Shown: positions 12,701 to 24,190, counted from the first letter of the stretch. The stretch is DNA of 64,000 bases from Microthyrium microscopicum (GCA_010405405.1 MU004236.1:1184070-1248069), one strand, 5' to 3'. Notes: generated by a model from the letters alone, not told the origin. Numbers and translations: made by a program.

Positions 12701-13519
12701 CAAGACTCCCCAGATTGGCGACAAGTTTGCCTCTCGCCACGGACAAAAGGGAACCATTGGCGTTACGTATAGACAGGAAGACATGCCATTCTCTCGGGAA
12801 GGCTTGACACCTGACTTGATCATCAACCCACATGCCATTCCATCTCGTATGACAATCGCCCATTTAATCGAGTGTCTGCTCAGCAAAGTCGGCTCCATCC
12901 GAGGCAACGAAGGAGATGCCACTCCATTCACAGATGTCACAATCACCGACATCTCAGGCCTCCTTCGCGAAGCTGGCTACCAAAGCCGCGGCTTCGAAGT
13001 CATGTACAACGGACACACCGGCAAGAAACTCCGAGCCCAGGTCTTCCTCGGTCCCACCTACTACCAACGTCTTCGCCACATGGTCGACGACAAGATCCAC
13101 GCTCGCGCGCGTGGTCCTATGCAGATCTTGACGCGCCAGCCTGTCGAAGGTCGTGCTCGCGATGGTGGTCTGCGTTTCGGTGAAATGGAACGTGATTGCA
13201 TGATTGCCCATGGTGCTGCGGCTTTCTTGAAGGAACGCTTGTTTGAAGTTTCGGATACTTATCGGGCCCATATCTGTGAGATTTGCGGCCTCATGTCGCC
13301 GATTGTGTAAGTTCCCTCTGTTAAAATCGTCGAGTTATATACTAATTTCTGTGTAGAAACTACAAGCGTCAGACCTTTGAGTGTCGTCCATGCAAGAACC
13401 GCACTCGTGTGGCCCAGATCCATATCCCCTATGCCGCGAAGTTGCTCTTCCAAGAGCTCATGTCCATGAACATTGCTCCGCGGTTGTTTACTGATGATAG
13501 TGGTATATCTGTTCGGTAA
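9735..13519 (+). CDS. RPB2: RNA polymerase II second-largest subunit RPB2
   Basis: The beta-like subunit of RNA polymerase II, forming half of the active-site cleft in the nucleus. Exon 1 (9735-13306) and exon 2 (13357-13519), joined over a 50-bp intron at 13307-13356, give 1244 residues, the normal fungal length. Family blocks include the acidic start, [20 protein letters not shown] and [17 protein letters not shown] in the fork region. The catalytic-site block is [20 protein letters not shown], and the hybrid-binding block is [17 protein letters not shown]. The C-terminal zinc-binding motif CEIC...CRPC is completed only after splicing, which fixes the intron. The protein ends [20 protein letters not shown]. 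There is no truncation or odd residue in the motifs I can read. Confidence 0.98.
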
Positions 13520-14016
13520 ATCGTTTTGTGGACCTTGCGCGAGATGTGGTCATGGCGAGTTTTGTAGTATAATGAGCGCAGGACGATTAGTTCCTTCGAA
13601 GATTCAGTGCATCAGCCGGCGTTATGATTCTTGAAAGCTATAATTTGTTGGCAAGGATATCTAGTACCATTTAGTCAGAGAAAAGGAAAAGAGCCATGAG
13701 CTCAAGACATGCGGTCAAGATAAGCTGGATAAACAAAACCTATGTCTCAAAATGAATGAACTTTCTTGCATAAGCACCTATTTTGAATTATCAATCCACT
13801 CTAACGTAAACGTGTCAAACTTTCGCCTCCATCGTTAAATACAGTCACGAAATATCCTTAGCGCACGGATCAGCTTCATGGAAAGAAAGGGGCGCAGGAA
13901 GGCCAGTTGTCCATAGAAACTCATCGCCCTTTCAACACCTTTCATCCCATTTTGTTTTTCTTCTCTCATTATGTTCATTTGCTTCAAGAGCTAGGTCATT
14001 TAGGATTGAAAAGACA
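13520..14016. other. Intergenic region between RPB2 and GWT1
   Basis: The RPB2 3' UTR and the GWT1 promoter and leader lie here. No gene, repeat or structured RNA is seen. Confidence 0.5.
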
Positions 14017-15635
14017 ATGTCGGCAGACGCGATCAGCCAGGCCAAGGAGGCCATGAGATCCAACAACTACAGGGCTCTCAAGCAAAAATTCGTAGCAGAT
14101 CTCAATGGTGGTTCACTCGGAGAAATCAACGCAGTCACATTCGCTTTGACGGTAAGGATGAATTTGACAATATTGGAATCAAACTCAGAATGCTAATGTT
14201 TCTTTAGACTGCAATAATAGCGTGGTCTGCGCTACAGGCAAAACAACGCTTCTTCACGCCATATACGCCATCAGCATTCGTCGCCGATTGGCTTATCAAT
14301 TGCGGAGCGGTACTTTTTGCTATCACAGTCTATTCGAAAAATCCACTACTTCTCAACGGACTTGTTCTTTTACCGGCGTTTGTGGCGCTGCTGTCACCAA
14401 CTTCACCCTCTCCAAGCAGTGGCAGCAAAAGACCAAAGCCAGCATCTGTCAAAAGCGTGGATACTAAAGGTCAAGATGCAGTTCAAGAACTGCTCCCAGT
14501 CAAGCCATTCGTTACCATGTATCGAGGCTCGATGATGGTCATCACCTGCGCTGCGATTCTGGCCGTCGACTTCAAGATCTTTCCCCGCCGATTCGCCAAA
14601 GTCGAAAATTGGGGCACTTCACTCATGGACCTTGGTGTTGGATCCTTCGTCTTCTCTTCAGGGGTCGTTTCTGCGCGCAGCGTACTCAAATCTCAAGGGA
14701 AGCCGGCTTCACTGTTTAATCGACTGAAAGTTGCATTTCGTCATTCTTTCACTTTGTTGGTGCTCGGTGTTATCCGCCTCATCAGCGTCAAGGGCGTCAA
14801 ATATGCAGAGCATGTGAGCGAGTATGGTGTCCATTGGAACTTTTTCTTCACCCTCGGTCTTCTGCCTCCTTTTGTCGCTCTATTCCAGTCGGCATTTGCG
14901 CTGATACCATCATATCCAGTCCTCGCTCTTCTCGTGGGCGCGACTTATGAAACTCTGTTACACTTCACAAGCTTGACGGCCTATATCATTGGTGCACCAC
15001 GCGAGAATCTTATTTCCATGAACCGCGAGGGTATTTGCAGTTTTGTTGGCTATCTGGCTATCTTCCTTGCCGGTCAAGGCGCAGGCATGATCGTGCTGCC
15101 TCGCGAAACGGCTTTGTTAGAGCACAAATCAGCCGAGAAAGGCATCATATCCAGGATATTTGCATCTCGCCATACACCTATCGGCAAACTTGTCATTTGC
15201 ACCATCTCCTACCTTTCACTGTTCCTATTAACCACCACATACGAAGGGCTCAACTTGCGAGTTTCTCGGCGTATCGCAAACCTACCATACGTGCTCTGGA
15301 TCGCCGCATATAACAGTGGCCATCTCATTCTTCTCATGCTGTCCGAGAAGTTTTTCTTTCCAAATGTCTACAGCAGCACGCCTATCACAGAAGCTTCGCT
15401 GGCAGACGAAAGAAATAAAACAAAACACGCTACAAGTCGAGTCTTGCATGCGTTCAATCGCAATGGATTAGCAATATTTCTGCTAGCAAATCTGCTCACT
15501 GGTGCAGTGAATTTATCATTCCGCACAATTGAGATGGACACGGTTCGAAGTATGGCAATACTAGTATCTTACATGGCACTGCTAGGGGGCATAGCCGTTG
15601 GTCTGGATTTGCGGAATATTAACGTTAAAATCTAG
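14017..15635 (+). CDS. GWT1: GPI inositol acyltransferase Gwt1 (PIG-W)
   Basis: An ER multi-pass enzyme that acylates the inositol of GlcN-PI during GPI-anchor synthesis, needed to anchor cell-wall mannoproteins. Two exons (14017-14151, 14208-15635) give 520 residues. The N-terminus, NYRALKQKFVADLNGGSLGE, matches the family opening, and exon 2 continues IIAWSALQAKQRFFTPYTPS. Typical Gwt1 blocks follow: YRGSMMVITCAAILAVDFKI, FPRRFAKVENWGTSLMDLGV and GSFVFSSGVVSARSVLK. They continue with VKYAEHVSEYGVHWNFFFTL, NREGICSFVGYLAIFLAGQG and AYNSGHLILLML. About 12 hydrophobic segments are evident. The ATG at 14017 precedes the first conserved block directly. The 56-bp intron ends in CTAATGTTTCTTTAG. 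Confidence 0.96.
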
Positions 15636-15716
15636 ATTCTAGTACGAATCACATAGCATTCGCACTCTTCAAGAGCTTGTTCTATTCAAAGTGGTGTTTT
15701 TTTCTCCCATCCCATT

Positions 15717-17721
15717 TCACTCTTCTTCCAAATGGTCGACCTGCTTCTTTTCCAAGACAGTATCATCCTCATTTCCAAGAGTGGCTGCCACCTTGCCAGT
15801 CATATGTTTCTCCGTATTAGGCGCAAAGAACGTCAACGCCAACCCCAGCACCGAAAACGCAATAGTCGACAGATAGACTGTCCGATACGCACCAGCATTA
15901 GCCTCCTTGTACGCAATCGAGCCTGCTGCAAGAATAGTTGAGTTGATGCCAGGCACCATGTCAAAGGCCGCGGGCGTGCCTACACCCAATGCAGTGATAA
16001 ACCCAGTGACAGATGTCGCTGGCAGTCCAGCACTCGTCAGCGCGGCGGGAACCATTGAAGCGACGTTGGAAGTTAGCTTGTTGGTCAAGATCGATACGTA
16101 GATGGCGATGATGACGGATGTGATGCCAGAGCGCATGGAGCCTGCTAGACCGCCGGCGATGCCGATGTAGCGCTGGTCGTGCACTACGATGGTCGAATTG
16201 GCGAGGCAGATGGTTTCGTTCCAGCCGATGAAGAAGCAGCCCATAAAGATGAGGGCTATGGCGGTTTTGAAGTTGTACGGGTTCGATACCGCCGCGCCTG
16301 AGAAGGAATGTTAATAGGTTTCTAGGACGAATTTAGAGTACTGAGGATTACGTACAACCTAGGAAGGTGCCTCCAATGAGGAACATGGCGGAGCATTGAA
16401 ATCTGGTTTTACCGATCTTGTTGGCGAGCATGCCGCCTACGAATTGACCGGAGATGGTGGACAGACCGTTGATACAGCTGGCTAGGCTATTGGGGTTACT
16501 TAGCATGGCACTGACACGGGATTTCAAGTACTTACCCGACCCATAGGATTCTTCCGTCGCCGTATAGAACTGCCACTTGCATTGGCCAAATAATCGCAAA
16601 TGCGTAGTACTAATATGCTGTCAGAAGTCATGGCGGTCAAGATGCACACACAATGTTTGCTCACCACACCCGCTCCAAGTCCAAGTAGGACACAGGAAGC
16701 GACCCAATGCCCATTCCGGAAGAGATGTACAGGCAGAAGAGGTTCTTTCTGCGGCGCATAAATCTCATAAAGCACAAATACAACAAGGACCGCAAAGCCG
16801 CCCACAATGGAAACAATAACAGCGGCTGACTTCCACGGATATGTCGCGCCGCCCCAAGATAGGCCGAGAAGGAATGCCACAAAGCCACAGGTGAAGAGTG
16901 CTAGGCCAATATAATCAAAGTTTTTGACCCAGTACATCTTCGAGTCGATATCGTTCCTATGCTTCTTGTGAAAACTAGGAGGGAAGTAGAAGAGAATCCA
17001 GCAGATCAAGGCGACGACGTTGCCGGCGAGTAGCAGCCAGTAGATCGCTCTCCAGCCAACACTGGGATATTTAGTGATGAAGCTTGTTGCCATTGCAGGG
17101 CCGAAGCCTGATCCAGGAATGCCGAATAGATACAAGATTGCACCTCCAGTGTAGCGGTACTTCATAGGAACCAGCTCACCCATGACGAAGTGGAAACAGA
17201 GTTGTGTAGCAGTTGAAATACCCAGCAGAACATTGCCTCCTAATACTCAATTAGACGTGATCAACTCAAGTCAAACTCTAAGACTTACCAATCAGCACTG
17301 GAATAGTCTTTGCGGTGGCACAAACGATACATCCGATAACTGCAATCACTCCACCTCCGATGAAGAAATATCTTCGTCCGAAGATATCTGAAAGGCGGCC
17401 GATGGGCGCTAGAGATACAGCAAGAACAACGTTGTAAATAATAGAGATCCATACATACGAAGCGGAAGGACCGATGTCTGCGTTGATATAGCCGATGACT
17501 GGAGCAACCATGCCAAATGTTGATACTGCTGCCCATAATCCCATTCCAGTTGCAAACATAGACCCTAGGAATAGCTTGCTGCGATAGTAGCCTTTGGGTA
17601 GGTCCCCCAGATCGGCTTCAAAGCCAATTATGGTATCCGTATTTGCTGTGATGGAGTGGTGAAGCCCATGCTCCGCAGGCACATCATTGTGACGAGTGAC
17701 GGTCTCCTTCTCTTCCGCCAT
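15717..17721 (-). CDS. MFS transporter, TRI12/siderophore-transporter type (14 TM)
   Basis: A plasma-membrane proton antiporter or symporter of the TRI12-like branch, whose known members export trichothecenes or move siderophores. Five exons on the minus strand (17721-17289, 17239-16665, 16609-16536, 16486-16356, 16297-15717) join in phase to 597 residues. Motif A appears as GRLSDIFGRRYFFIGG. The loops contain ELVPMKYRYTG and the hydrophobic block PGSGFGPAMATSFITKYPSV. The fifth exon holds GCFFIGWNETICLA. About 14 hydrophobic segments are visible, with a cytosolic N-terminus of about 50 residues. It converges tail to tail with GWT1, with only about 80 bp between stops. Substrate cannot be told from sequence. 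No synthase or other cluster gene stands beside it, so a general or siderophore role is as likely as toxin export. Confidence 0.92.
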
Positions 17722-18298
17722 GTTGTGTGAATCGCAAAGATCAGAATCAAAAAGTATTTAGGATCGCCAGTGAACTAGCAGATGCTGCAACATGTAGTAC
17801 CTCTGATGGTATTTATTCTACATATAGAGTACAGCACAATCTCAGTACCATGCTGTGGGAATTGCATATCCGTCCTGGCTTCTGAGCATTGCAATGTTCA
17901 GGTCACTTCACGCCTGTTTCGTAAGCCTTCTGCAGTAAGAGCACATTGCATCAAGCTAGTCTTGGGTAGTGTCTTTAAAGCATTGGACTTGGTTGCTTTC
18001 GGACTGCCTCCGGGCCCGGCGGGCCGGATAGCGTTTCCCTTGTTCTTTGAAACTCGGCAGCAAGGCCAAATTTAGTCTCCACATGATATGCACTCCACGT
18101 GTACTAAAGTAGTTCCCCATGGGGTAGGCGCAAAGCTAGCGGACAGTTTGTTGTTAGTGGATAGCAGGCGACCTTTTCTCTGGACCCTTGGTCTCTGTGC
18201 TTTGAAGTAGTGTATCGTCAACGCTAGAATCCTTCGCTGTTATGATATTGCAGGGGGTGACCTGATTTGCGTTAACATAATGCCTCAGGACTAGCTTG
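17722..18298. other. Intergenic region upstream of the MFS gene
   Basis: This is the promoter region for the MFS gene and the 3' flank of the next minus-strand gene. A GC-rich run (CTCCGGGCCCGGCGGGCCGG, about 18008-18027) contains a small palindrome and may be a regulatory site. No gene is seen. Confidence 0.35.
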
Positions 18299-19853
18299 TC
18301 AAGTGTGCCGAATAACCGACCGAAGACTCTCGCGGCCAGATGAAACTGCCATGACTTTCAATCGGACGGAGAAACTTTCCAGAACGGCAGAGGGTTGTAT
18401 ATGGAGAAATCTATACCTGACGGCCTCCTGATATTTGGGAGGTGCTTCTTCATCTCCTCCATGATTAGCCACATCCATCCTGCTCACGTCTGTGGAACTG
18501 CCCGGGAGATTTCTCAGCTGAAAGGCTGCCTGTGATGGTTCAAGCTCATCTGCCGTCAGGTTCGCTTTCATAGCCTCGCGTTTCTTCGCGCTTCGGTTCA
18601 ATAAAACGATGACAAGTGGTATGAGAAGTACCAGTACAATGCCGCCAACTATACCGCCGACCATCTCTTTGACAGCTGCCTCTTGTGCATCCGCGGCGGT
18701 GGCAGTTGAAAGATCGGTGTACGTAGCCCTGGACGTTGGCACACTGTGAAGAGTCAACCTTATTCCCTCAAATAGACACGCATAAACGACGAGTTTGACT
18801 TACGTAGGCAGCTCGATGTTGCTGGCTTTCAAATACTCAGTCACTGCTGCGTCTGACGCCCGCCAACCAACAACAAAACCACTTGCGGTTGCCGTCAAAT
18901 GGGATGTACTATGTCCCATGTCATTGAGTCCAGCTGTAGCCGTGGCATCACTTAGCGCAAGGCTACTTGGCCTCGAATATGGCCATTCGCTGTTGATATA
19001 CCATACGTTGTGAAATGCCGATGCTGTCTGTATACATATTGGGTAATCATACCGAGCAGTGGAAAAGTATGTTGTTGTTGGTACACTCGAGGTCGCGTGA
19101 GCGTAGTCGTAACTACTACTAGTAGTGGTGGATGTGCTCATGATTGAGCTGACAGAAAACCCATCAGGGCAACACATGTAGCGCGACTCCTTAAGATTTG
19201 AAGGCGTTGTTGCTGTAAATGGATACGGCACGACGTAGCTGGCATCCGTGAAGGTTGCTGCATATATGTAACCAGATGGACATATCCCAGGACTGAAGTA
19301 CAGCGCAGTGGTAGTAGCGGCTAGTAGCTTGTTAGTCGATGAGGACACGGACAATGTCTCGACGCAGAATTTTGTTTCTACGCGAAGATACTCCTGTAAG
19401 AATTGTTGGTTTGAATTGGAGGTGTTTGAACAACGCTTCCCTACCAAGTGGAGACTTACCCATTCGATCCGAGTTGCGCACTAGCCATGTTTCTGTGCTT
19501 GCCGAATATATAGTAGGATATGGAATAGGATTAGAACCGTTGGGTGTTACTATGGTCACATGTTGTGTAGTTTGCGTCGTGTATGAGGCTGATGTAATAA
19601 TTGTTCGTCCTTGAACTGACGGAAAGCATTCCCAGTCCGGTCCATACGCAGAGTTCCAGCCGATGAAGAAATGTCCTTGGTATGTGTATCCGAATTGACT
19701 TGTCGTAGACAAGCAGGAAGCCGGTGGTGTCCATAGAGTGGTCAGTGGCCCAGCGGAAATCAAAGAGCTGACTGAAGTCCTGTAACCCATGACGAATGAT
19801 TGCCCACCTCCTGAGCTGGTATTTTCTCGAGGCGAGTGTGTAGCTGGATCCAA
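18299..19853 (-). CDS. Ser/Thr-rich single-pass membrane protein with cytosolic PPKY motif
   Basis: No enzyme family is recognised. The model uses exons 19853-19460, 19377-18804 and 18743-18299, about 470 residues. The first 350 residues are rich in Ser/Thr/Tyr with paired cysteines (CCPDG, GICPSGY, CLSTTSQFGY), like fungal extracellular wall-associated proteins. One strong membrane helix follows (GGIVGGIVLVLLIPLVIVLL), then a basic stop-transfer RSAKKREAMKANL. The cytosolic tail holds PPKYQEAV, a PPxY motif of the kind bound by WW domains of Nedd4/Rsp5 ligases and their adaptors. No signal peptide is present at the chosen start, so a short upstream exon may be missing. The acceptor at 19378 was chosen because it keeps the frame; the last 35 residues could instead be intron. 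Confidence 0.68.
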
Positions 19854-20671
19854 TCAAGTAGTATTACTGCCCTTCTAACCTTGAAAGCGGAGCCTCAGCA
19901 TCCCGTAAGGAATAAGAACGGAGAAGGATTTTCAAAGTATTTGCCTGAATGGATTTGATGTGTTAAAGGCAAACAAAGGCTTTCGCTTCTGCGCCGCAGA
20001 ATTTTGTACAGTATTATAGACTTCAACATATCAAATCAAGTCCTACGATTATATTAAATCGACAGGGACATATTGGTTGGGCTGTGCTGAAAAGGATCCA
20101 GGCATCTCAATAGAAGGATTCATTATGCTGGAATTGTCGTATTCGACCTATAGATCTTCTGGGTTTGGCCTACACGTGGGCCAGCATCGTTCAGATGAGG
20201 CCCGAAGGTAAGGTCATCGCACCATCAAATATACTGTTATTGCTTAACTGTACTTTACTCATAGAGTACATGCAGATGAGCTTTCTCTGATCATCTGGAT
20301 GACGTTGTTTGAAAGGCTTCAGCGCGATATACAGAGGCCGACAATACGCAGGCGAAACTTGAGTAGGCACGATATGCAGCATCGTGATAGTAGAAGGGAT
20401 GATATTCATCTCTCTTTGATGAAGTACCTGCAGATGTTCATGATGGTCGCCGGTCGGAGAAGATGAGAAGGCTAGAAGCCTCGATTGAAGTAGAGACACT
20501 ATCGCTCACGTGACAGCGCGCCAAATTGATAAATCGCGTACTTCTGAAGTTCTGATTAGCAGTTCAACATCATCAAGAGTCGAGAATTGAAAAGCACAAC
20601 AAGGGACATCGTTAACAAATCACTGCCCGTCAAAATACTCACTTATATGACGGCCTGAAAGAGCTTGGAAA
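19854..20671. other. Intergenic region between divergent genes
   Basis: This contains the divergent promoters of the membrane protein and the Sfr1-like gene. No domain is seen in the 20191-20499 minus-strand frame. A missing signal-peptide exon of the membrane protein may lie in the left part. Confidence 0.4.
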
Positions 20672-21540
20672 ATGGAGTCCGAAGGCCGCGCCGCAAAACG
20701 ACGAAGGATAGACAAGTCCCTACACAAGCCGTTCAAATCACCTCTCATGCCGACCTCGAACTCTTCGTTAAATAGACCTGGTTCCGCTACAGCGCGCCCA
20801 AGCTCCGCAAAGGCAGATGAAGAGCAGCTGAAGACCCCGAGAAGTGCACCAAAGAGTCAGGAGTCTCATCTTCTCACTCCTTCGTCCGATCCCCAATCAA
20901 AGCCCACTCAAGCAGCAAATGTACCTCAGCGTACCCATCGTCGACCAGTTGCAAGTTCCACCACGAAGAGCAATCGTGCGACTGAATCAGCAGTTGTGTC
21001 AGCTCGTCGCGAAGTGGAGCACCTTCGTCAAGCCCTCAAGATATTGACCTCGACAAAAGACGACGAGCTTGAAGGACTGACTATCAAATGGCGTGGTGCG
21101 GCGCGATTGGCAGCTGAAGAACTTTACTCAGTGGCACGAGATCGAGTCAATCGAATGGGTGGGGTGGAAAGTTTGAGAGACAGAGAGCGGGAGGCTAAGG
21201 AGAGAAAGATCGAGTGGGAGCGGGAGGACAGGCAATTCGAATATGAGAAACGGGTGAAAGAGGTCAAAAAGCTAGTTGAGGAAGGCACACTGGCAGAGGA
21301 AGACCTGAAAAGACTGGAAGAGGACAATATGAACGCCGAAAAGGATCGCGAGGTGGAACAGGAAGAATATTCAAGTGAGAGGGAGGAGCCAGAGAAGGCC
21401 GAGGGGGTATGCTACTTCATTCAGTCTTCCAATCATGACTAATAATTTAGGGGTACACCATGGGCACCTTTCTACGCGGATTGAAGGTCGACCTGGAGCT
21501 CATAGGATATAGCCCATCATTACAAGCCTGGGTTGGATGA
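20672..21540 (+). CDS. Swi5-dependent recombination protein, Sfr1/Mei5-like
   Basis: A nuclear accessory factor that, with Swi5, would stabilise Rad51/Dmc1 filaments in homologous recombination. Exons 20672-21406 and 21451-21540, over a 44-bp intron, give 274 residues. The N-terminus is basic (GRAAKRRRIDKSLHKPFKSP) with the KPFKSP block typical of the family, followed by a disordered linker. The conserved Mei5 coiled-coil region starts VEHLRQALKILTSTKDDELE. It continues GLTIKWRGAARLAAEELYS and ARDRVNRMGGV. A long charged helix follows, and exon 2 adds the conserved ending YTMGTFLRGLKVDLELIGYS. That ending exists only after splicing, which supports the intron. Assignment rests on motif order; a partner Swi5 gene is not in the window. 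Confidence 0.85.
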
Positions 21541-22035
21541 CAATGCCAGACCTGCCAACTTGAGCGTACGGAATTAGCCGGAATGCTTCATCAGCAGAAG
21601 AAGAAGCACGGCCACTTCATCTCCCCTTGTGGACAAGCACGCAATGATCCACATGCATTCACGCACGGTATATCATCCACTATGGCACACATAAATTATC
21701 GACGTTTGCCAATGATGAAACGACCAACGAACGACCACAATACGAACAAACATTGGTCGCCTCGAAAGGTTGCAATGTTTCCTATTGTGGAGGTGGATAT
21801 CAAACTAAACAGCAATAGGGCCATACTCCCTATCGGGCCTTGTGGCAATTGTCAGCTGGACCACATATTGTTGAAGTCAGAGCACTCCAAAGCAAAGGCA
21901 AGCCTTTGGAGGAACGATGTATAGCTTTGAGGAGTGTCGCCTCGTTTCGCTTTACATGTCTACTTGATGATTATCAATCAAAGTGGCACATTCGATTATT
22001 CCATTTCAGCTACTAGTATATCCACAAGTTTCGAG
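21541..22035. other. Intergenic region
   Basis: Nothing recognisable. The 21583-21924 frame has no domain or compositional signal of coding. Confidence 0.4.
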
Positions 22036-22362
22036 CTATGCTCTCTCAGTGTTGTTCAATATGCGTTTGACGGTGCTCCGAACGCTCTCCCCTTCCAGCT
22101 GTAACAACTCATTCCATATATCCGACTTACCTTTGAAGTCAGACAATGCAGCGCGACCGAAAGCAACATTTCGAATGATGTCCATAACAGCACTCATCTT
22201 GCCCTTCTTCAAGTCCTCGTTCGCCTGTACTAAGATCTCATCTCCTGAGATCTCCTTTATGGCCCATTTCTCTCCAGTGGCCTCTTCAAATGCGACTTTG
22301 ATCTCCAGCTGAGTGGTCTTGAAAGAAGATATGTAAACATACTTGTTCTTTGCTTCCGCCAT
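22036..22362 (-). pseudogene. C-terminal fragment of an NmrA/isoflavone-reductase-like gene
   Basis: The 108-residue frame reads MAEAKNKYVYISSFKTTQLE and then VAFEEATGEKWAIKEIS. It continues with DIIRNVAFGRAALSDF and NELLQLEGESV. This is the C-terminal substrate-binding part of CipA-type NmrA-like or isoflavone-reductase-like NAD(P) proteins, which normally have about 300 residues. The N-terminal Rossmann fold with its GxxGxxG motif is entirely missing, and I find no trace of it in the 350 bp upstream before the divergent ankyrin gene. The fragment begins with an ATG, so it could be expressed, but it cannot bind NAD(P)H as the family does. Most likely a relic of a deletion or partial duplication. 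Confidence 0.65.
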
Positions 22363-22706
22363 GGCAGTCGACGAGCTGAATAGTGCGAAAGTTTATCTCA
22401 CAGTAATAGGCACGGCTCTCTTGTGGATGAAACCCTCAGAATACGACAAACTTATATGCCCAAGTTGATGCGAGGCGCAACACATCCACCTTCACAAGAT
22501 TCCGTGCTCAATCTAAACTTAGCTCAGGAGATGGTCACGTCTAGAAGCGATCTCACTCTGGATCTTATTTTAGAAAATTTAATACAGCGAGCCCAGGGTC
22601 CAGCGCTCGATAGTCATTCGGCCAGAACTTTAATGAAAATCACTATAGCCTTGATTAATCTGCACGAGAGGCTAACTTAGGCAACAAATTTTCACAGAAT
22701 AAGTTC

Positions 22707-23492
22707 ATGATGAGTTCCTCGCGCGAAATTCTGCTCAACGCAGCTGAAACTGGGGATGTGGAGAAGTTACGAGACTTTGGAGCCTCTGAACCAGAAAAAC
22801 TGCAAGCTCTTGGCTTGACGATTGAAGACCTCCTAGCTGCTGCAGCTACAACAAATCAAACCGATGTGGTTCAATTTTGCATCACCTCCGGTGCGAAAAT
22901 CACACCGCAGGTCGAGTCCGCAGCAAGCAGTGGTACAGGCGTCGAAGTTTACGAGATACTATTACCCCTTGGTCTTCCTCAACTGAACGAGTCACTCCGC
23001 ACATCAGGCGGAGTTGTTGTACGGGCCGTCAGTGACGACGACATTGCGCTGCTCACATATCTTCTCGAAAACGGAGCGGATCCAGATGGCGGTGGGAGGT
23101 TTGAGTGGATGCCTGCTATTGCCGTCGCTATTGAAGAGGGAAAAGATCTCGAAATAATAAAGTTACTTGCTAGGTACGGAGCCGATGTCAAAAGAAAGGG
23201 GCTTCTGGCGATGGCAGCGAATGAGGATCGTGTTGACGTTATCGAGTACCTGCTTGAGTCTGGTGCGTCGATCAACGAAGACGTCGGAGACTGCGTCCTG
23301 CTCCCACATGACAAGGGATCAGCGTTGCATGTTGCAGCCGCCGAAGATCACCTCGACGTCGTACGAACTCTGGTGGAGAAGGGGGCGGACGTTGGGCTTA
23401 AAGATTCTGAGGGGAAGTCGGCTTTGGACAAGGCCAAACAAGCTGGCCACTCTGTCATCGTTGATTTTCTAGAACACCATAGAGCGACCTGA
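22707..23492 (+). CDS. Ankyrin-repeat protein
   Basis: A 261-residue single-exon protein built of ankyrin repeats. The start MMSSSREILLNAAETGDVEK is a degenerate cap repeat. Clear units are DDDIALLTYLLENGADPDGG, LEIIKLLARYGADVKRKG and NEDRVDVIEYLLESGASI. The last repeat is the best match to consensus: KGSALHVAAAEDHLDVVRTL then VEKGADVGLKDSEGKSALDK. It would act as a protein-binding scaffold. No other domain, signal peptide or membrane helix is present. It stands divergently from the NmrA fragment with 344 bp between starts; that gap holds a weak 85-codon frame (22423-22680) I could not support. A specific role cannot be assigned. Confidence 0.85.
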   Translation: MMSSSREILLNAAETGDVEKLRDFGASEPEKLQALGLTIEDLLAAAATTNQTDVVQFCITSGAKITPQVESAASSGTGVEVYEILLPLGLPQLNESLRTSGGVVVRAVSDDDIALLTYLLENGADPDGGGRFEWMPAIAVAIEEGKDLEIIKLLARYGADVKRKGLLAMAANEDRVDVIEYLLESGASINEDVGDCVLLPHDKGSALHVAAAEDHLDVVRTLVEKGADVGLKDSEGKSALDKAKQAGHSVIVDFLEHHRAT

Positions 23493-23819
23493 AGAAAACA
23501 AACAATTGGTCTTACCCTTTCAGCCATTTCTACAGGCTTGTAGTGATACACTACTGCATCTAGAACCCAAAATCTTGCTTTAGTACAGTCGCAAACGAAA
23601 TCCGTGGGGCTTTGAGACCGGTGCTTCACATGCACCAGACTTTGAAATGGATATTGCGGTTGATGTCCTCCAAAAACGTCTTCGACTCAAAAGGATACTT
23701 GTCAAGACCGTCGGTATCCCTCTGTCTATTGCGCTATTTTCGAGGGGATTCTACTCCTGCCATACAACCGACTAGGTTAGTCGGTTTTAGGCCATCATAT
23801 CGGCGGAACTCAGCCTAAA

Positions 23820-24190
23820 TCACGCTTGCTCAAGAGAACGTCTCCGTAGAGAATAGTGCTGAGGAGGGAAGCTCCGAGAAGAAAAATTGTCATTAGAGAA
23901 AAGAGCGTCGAGGAGAGAACTGCTCCGTGAAGAGAAAGTCTTTGTGGACATGGAGAAGGTCTGTGAAGAGAGACAGCGCCGTGAAGCCCTGTACTCTTTT
24001 ACGCAGTTTTACTGGAGGTTACTGTGATATACACTCTTTTAGTACCCGATAAATTCCTATAATTATACATCCCCCTTTTAACTGAAGAGGGAGGATGGAA
24101 GCTCTGCAATTGAAGTTAAGCAGTTGATCAAACGCGGCTCTAATTGTACTAGCGCGCCAAGCTTCTAGGAATAGCTTCAAGACCTCTAGC
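23820..24190 (+). pseudogene. Decayed coding remnant (charged coiled coil plus short C-terminal block)
   Basis: One plus-strand frame, broken by several stop codons, still reads like protein. A charged stretch LREEKLSLEKRASRRELLRE leads to KVFVDMEKVCEERQRREALY and SFTQFYWRLL. Further on there is SSAIEVKQLIKRGSNCTS. The pieces are in a consistent frame over about 370 bp and the stops are all TAG, TAA or TGA of the kind RIP makes from CAG, CAA and CGA. This suggests an old gene or repeat-encoded protein just upstream of END3. I cannot name the family, and the call rests on composition and frame continuity only. Confidence 0.4.

Noticed and set aside
16265-16300. tRNA B-box-like GGGTTCGATACC
   Set aside because: It lies within an MFS exon and no A box or acceptor-stem pairing is found around it; no tRNA is supported anywhere in the window.
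22423-22680. 85-codon plus-strand frame between the NmrA fragment and the ankyrin gene
   Set aside because: Moderately protein-like text but no motif; it fills the divergent promoter region and ends at its own stop before the ankyrin start.
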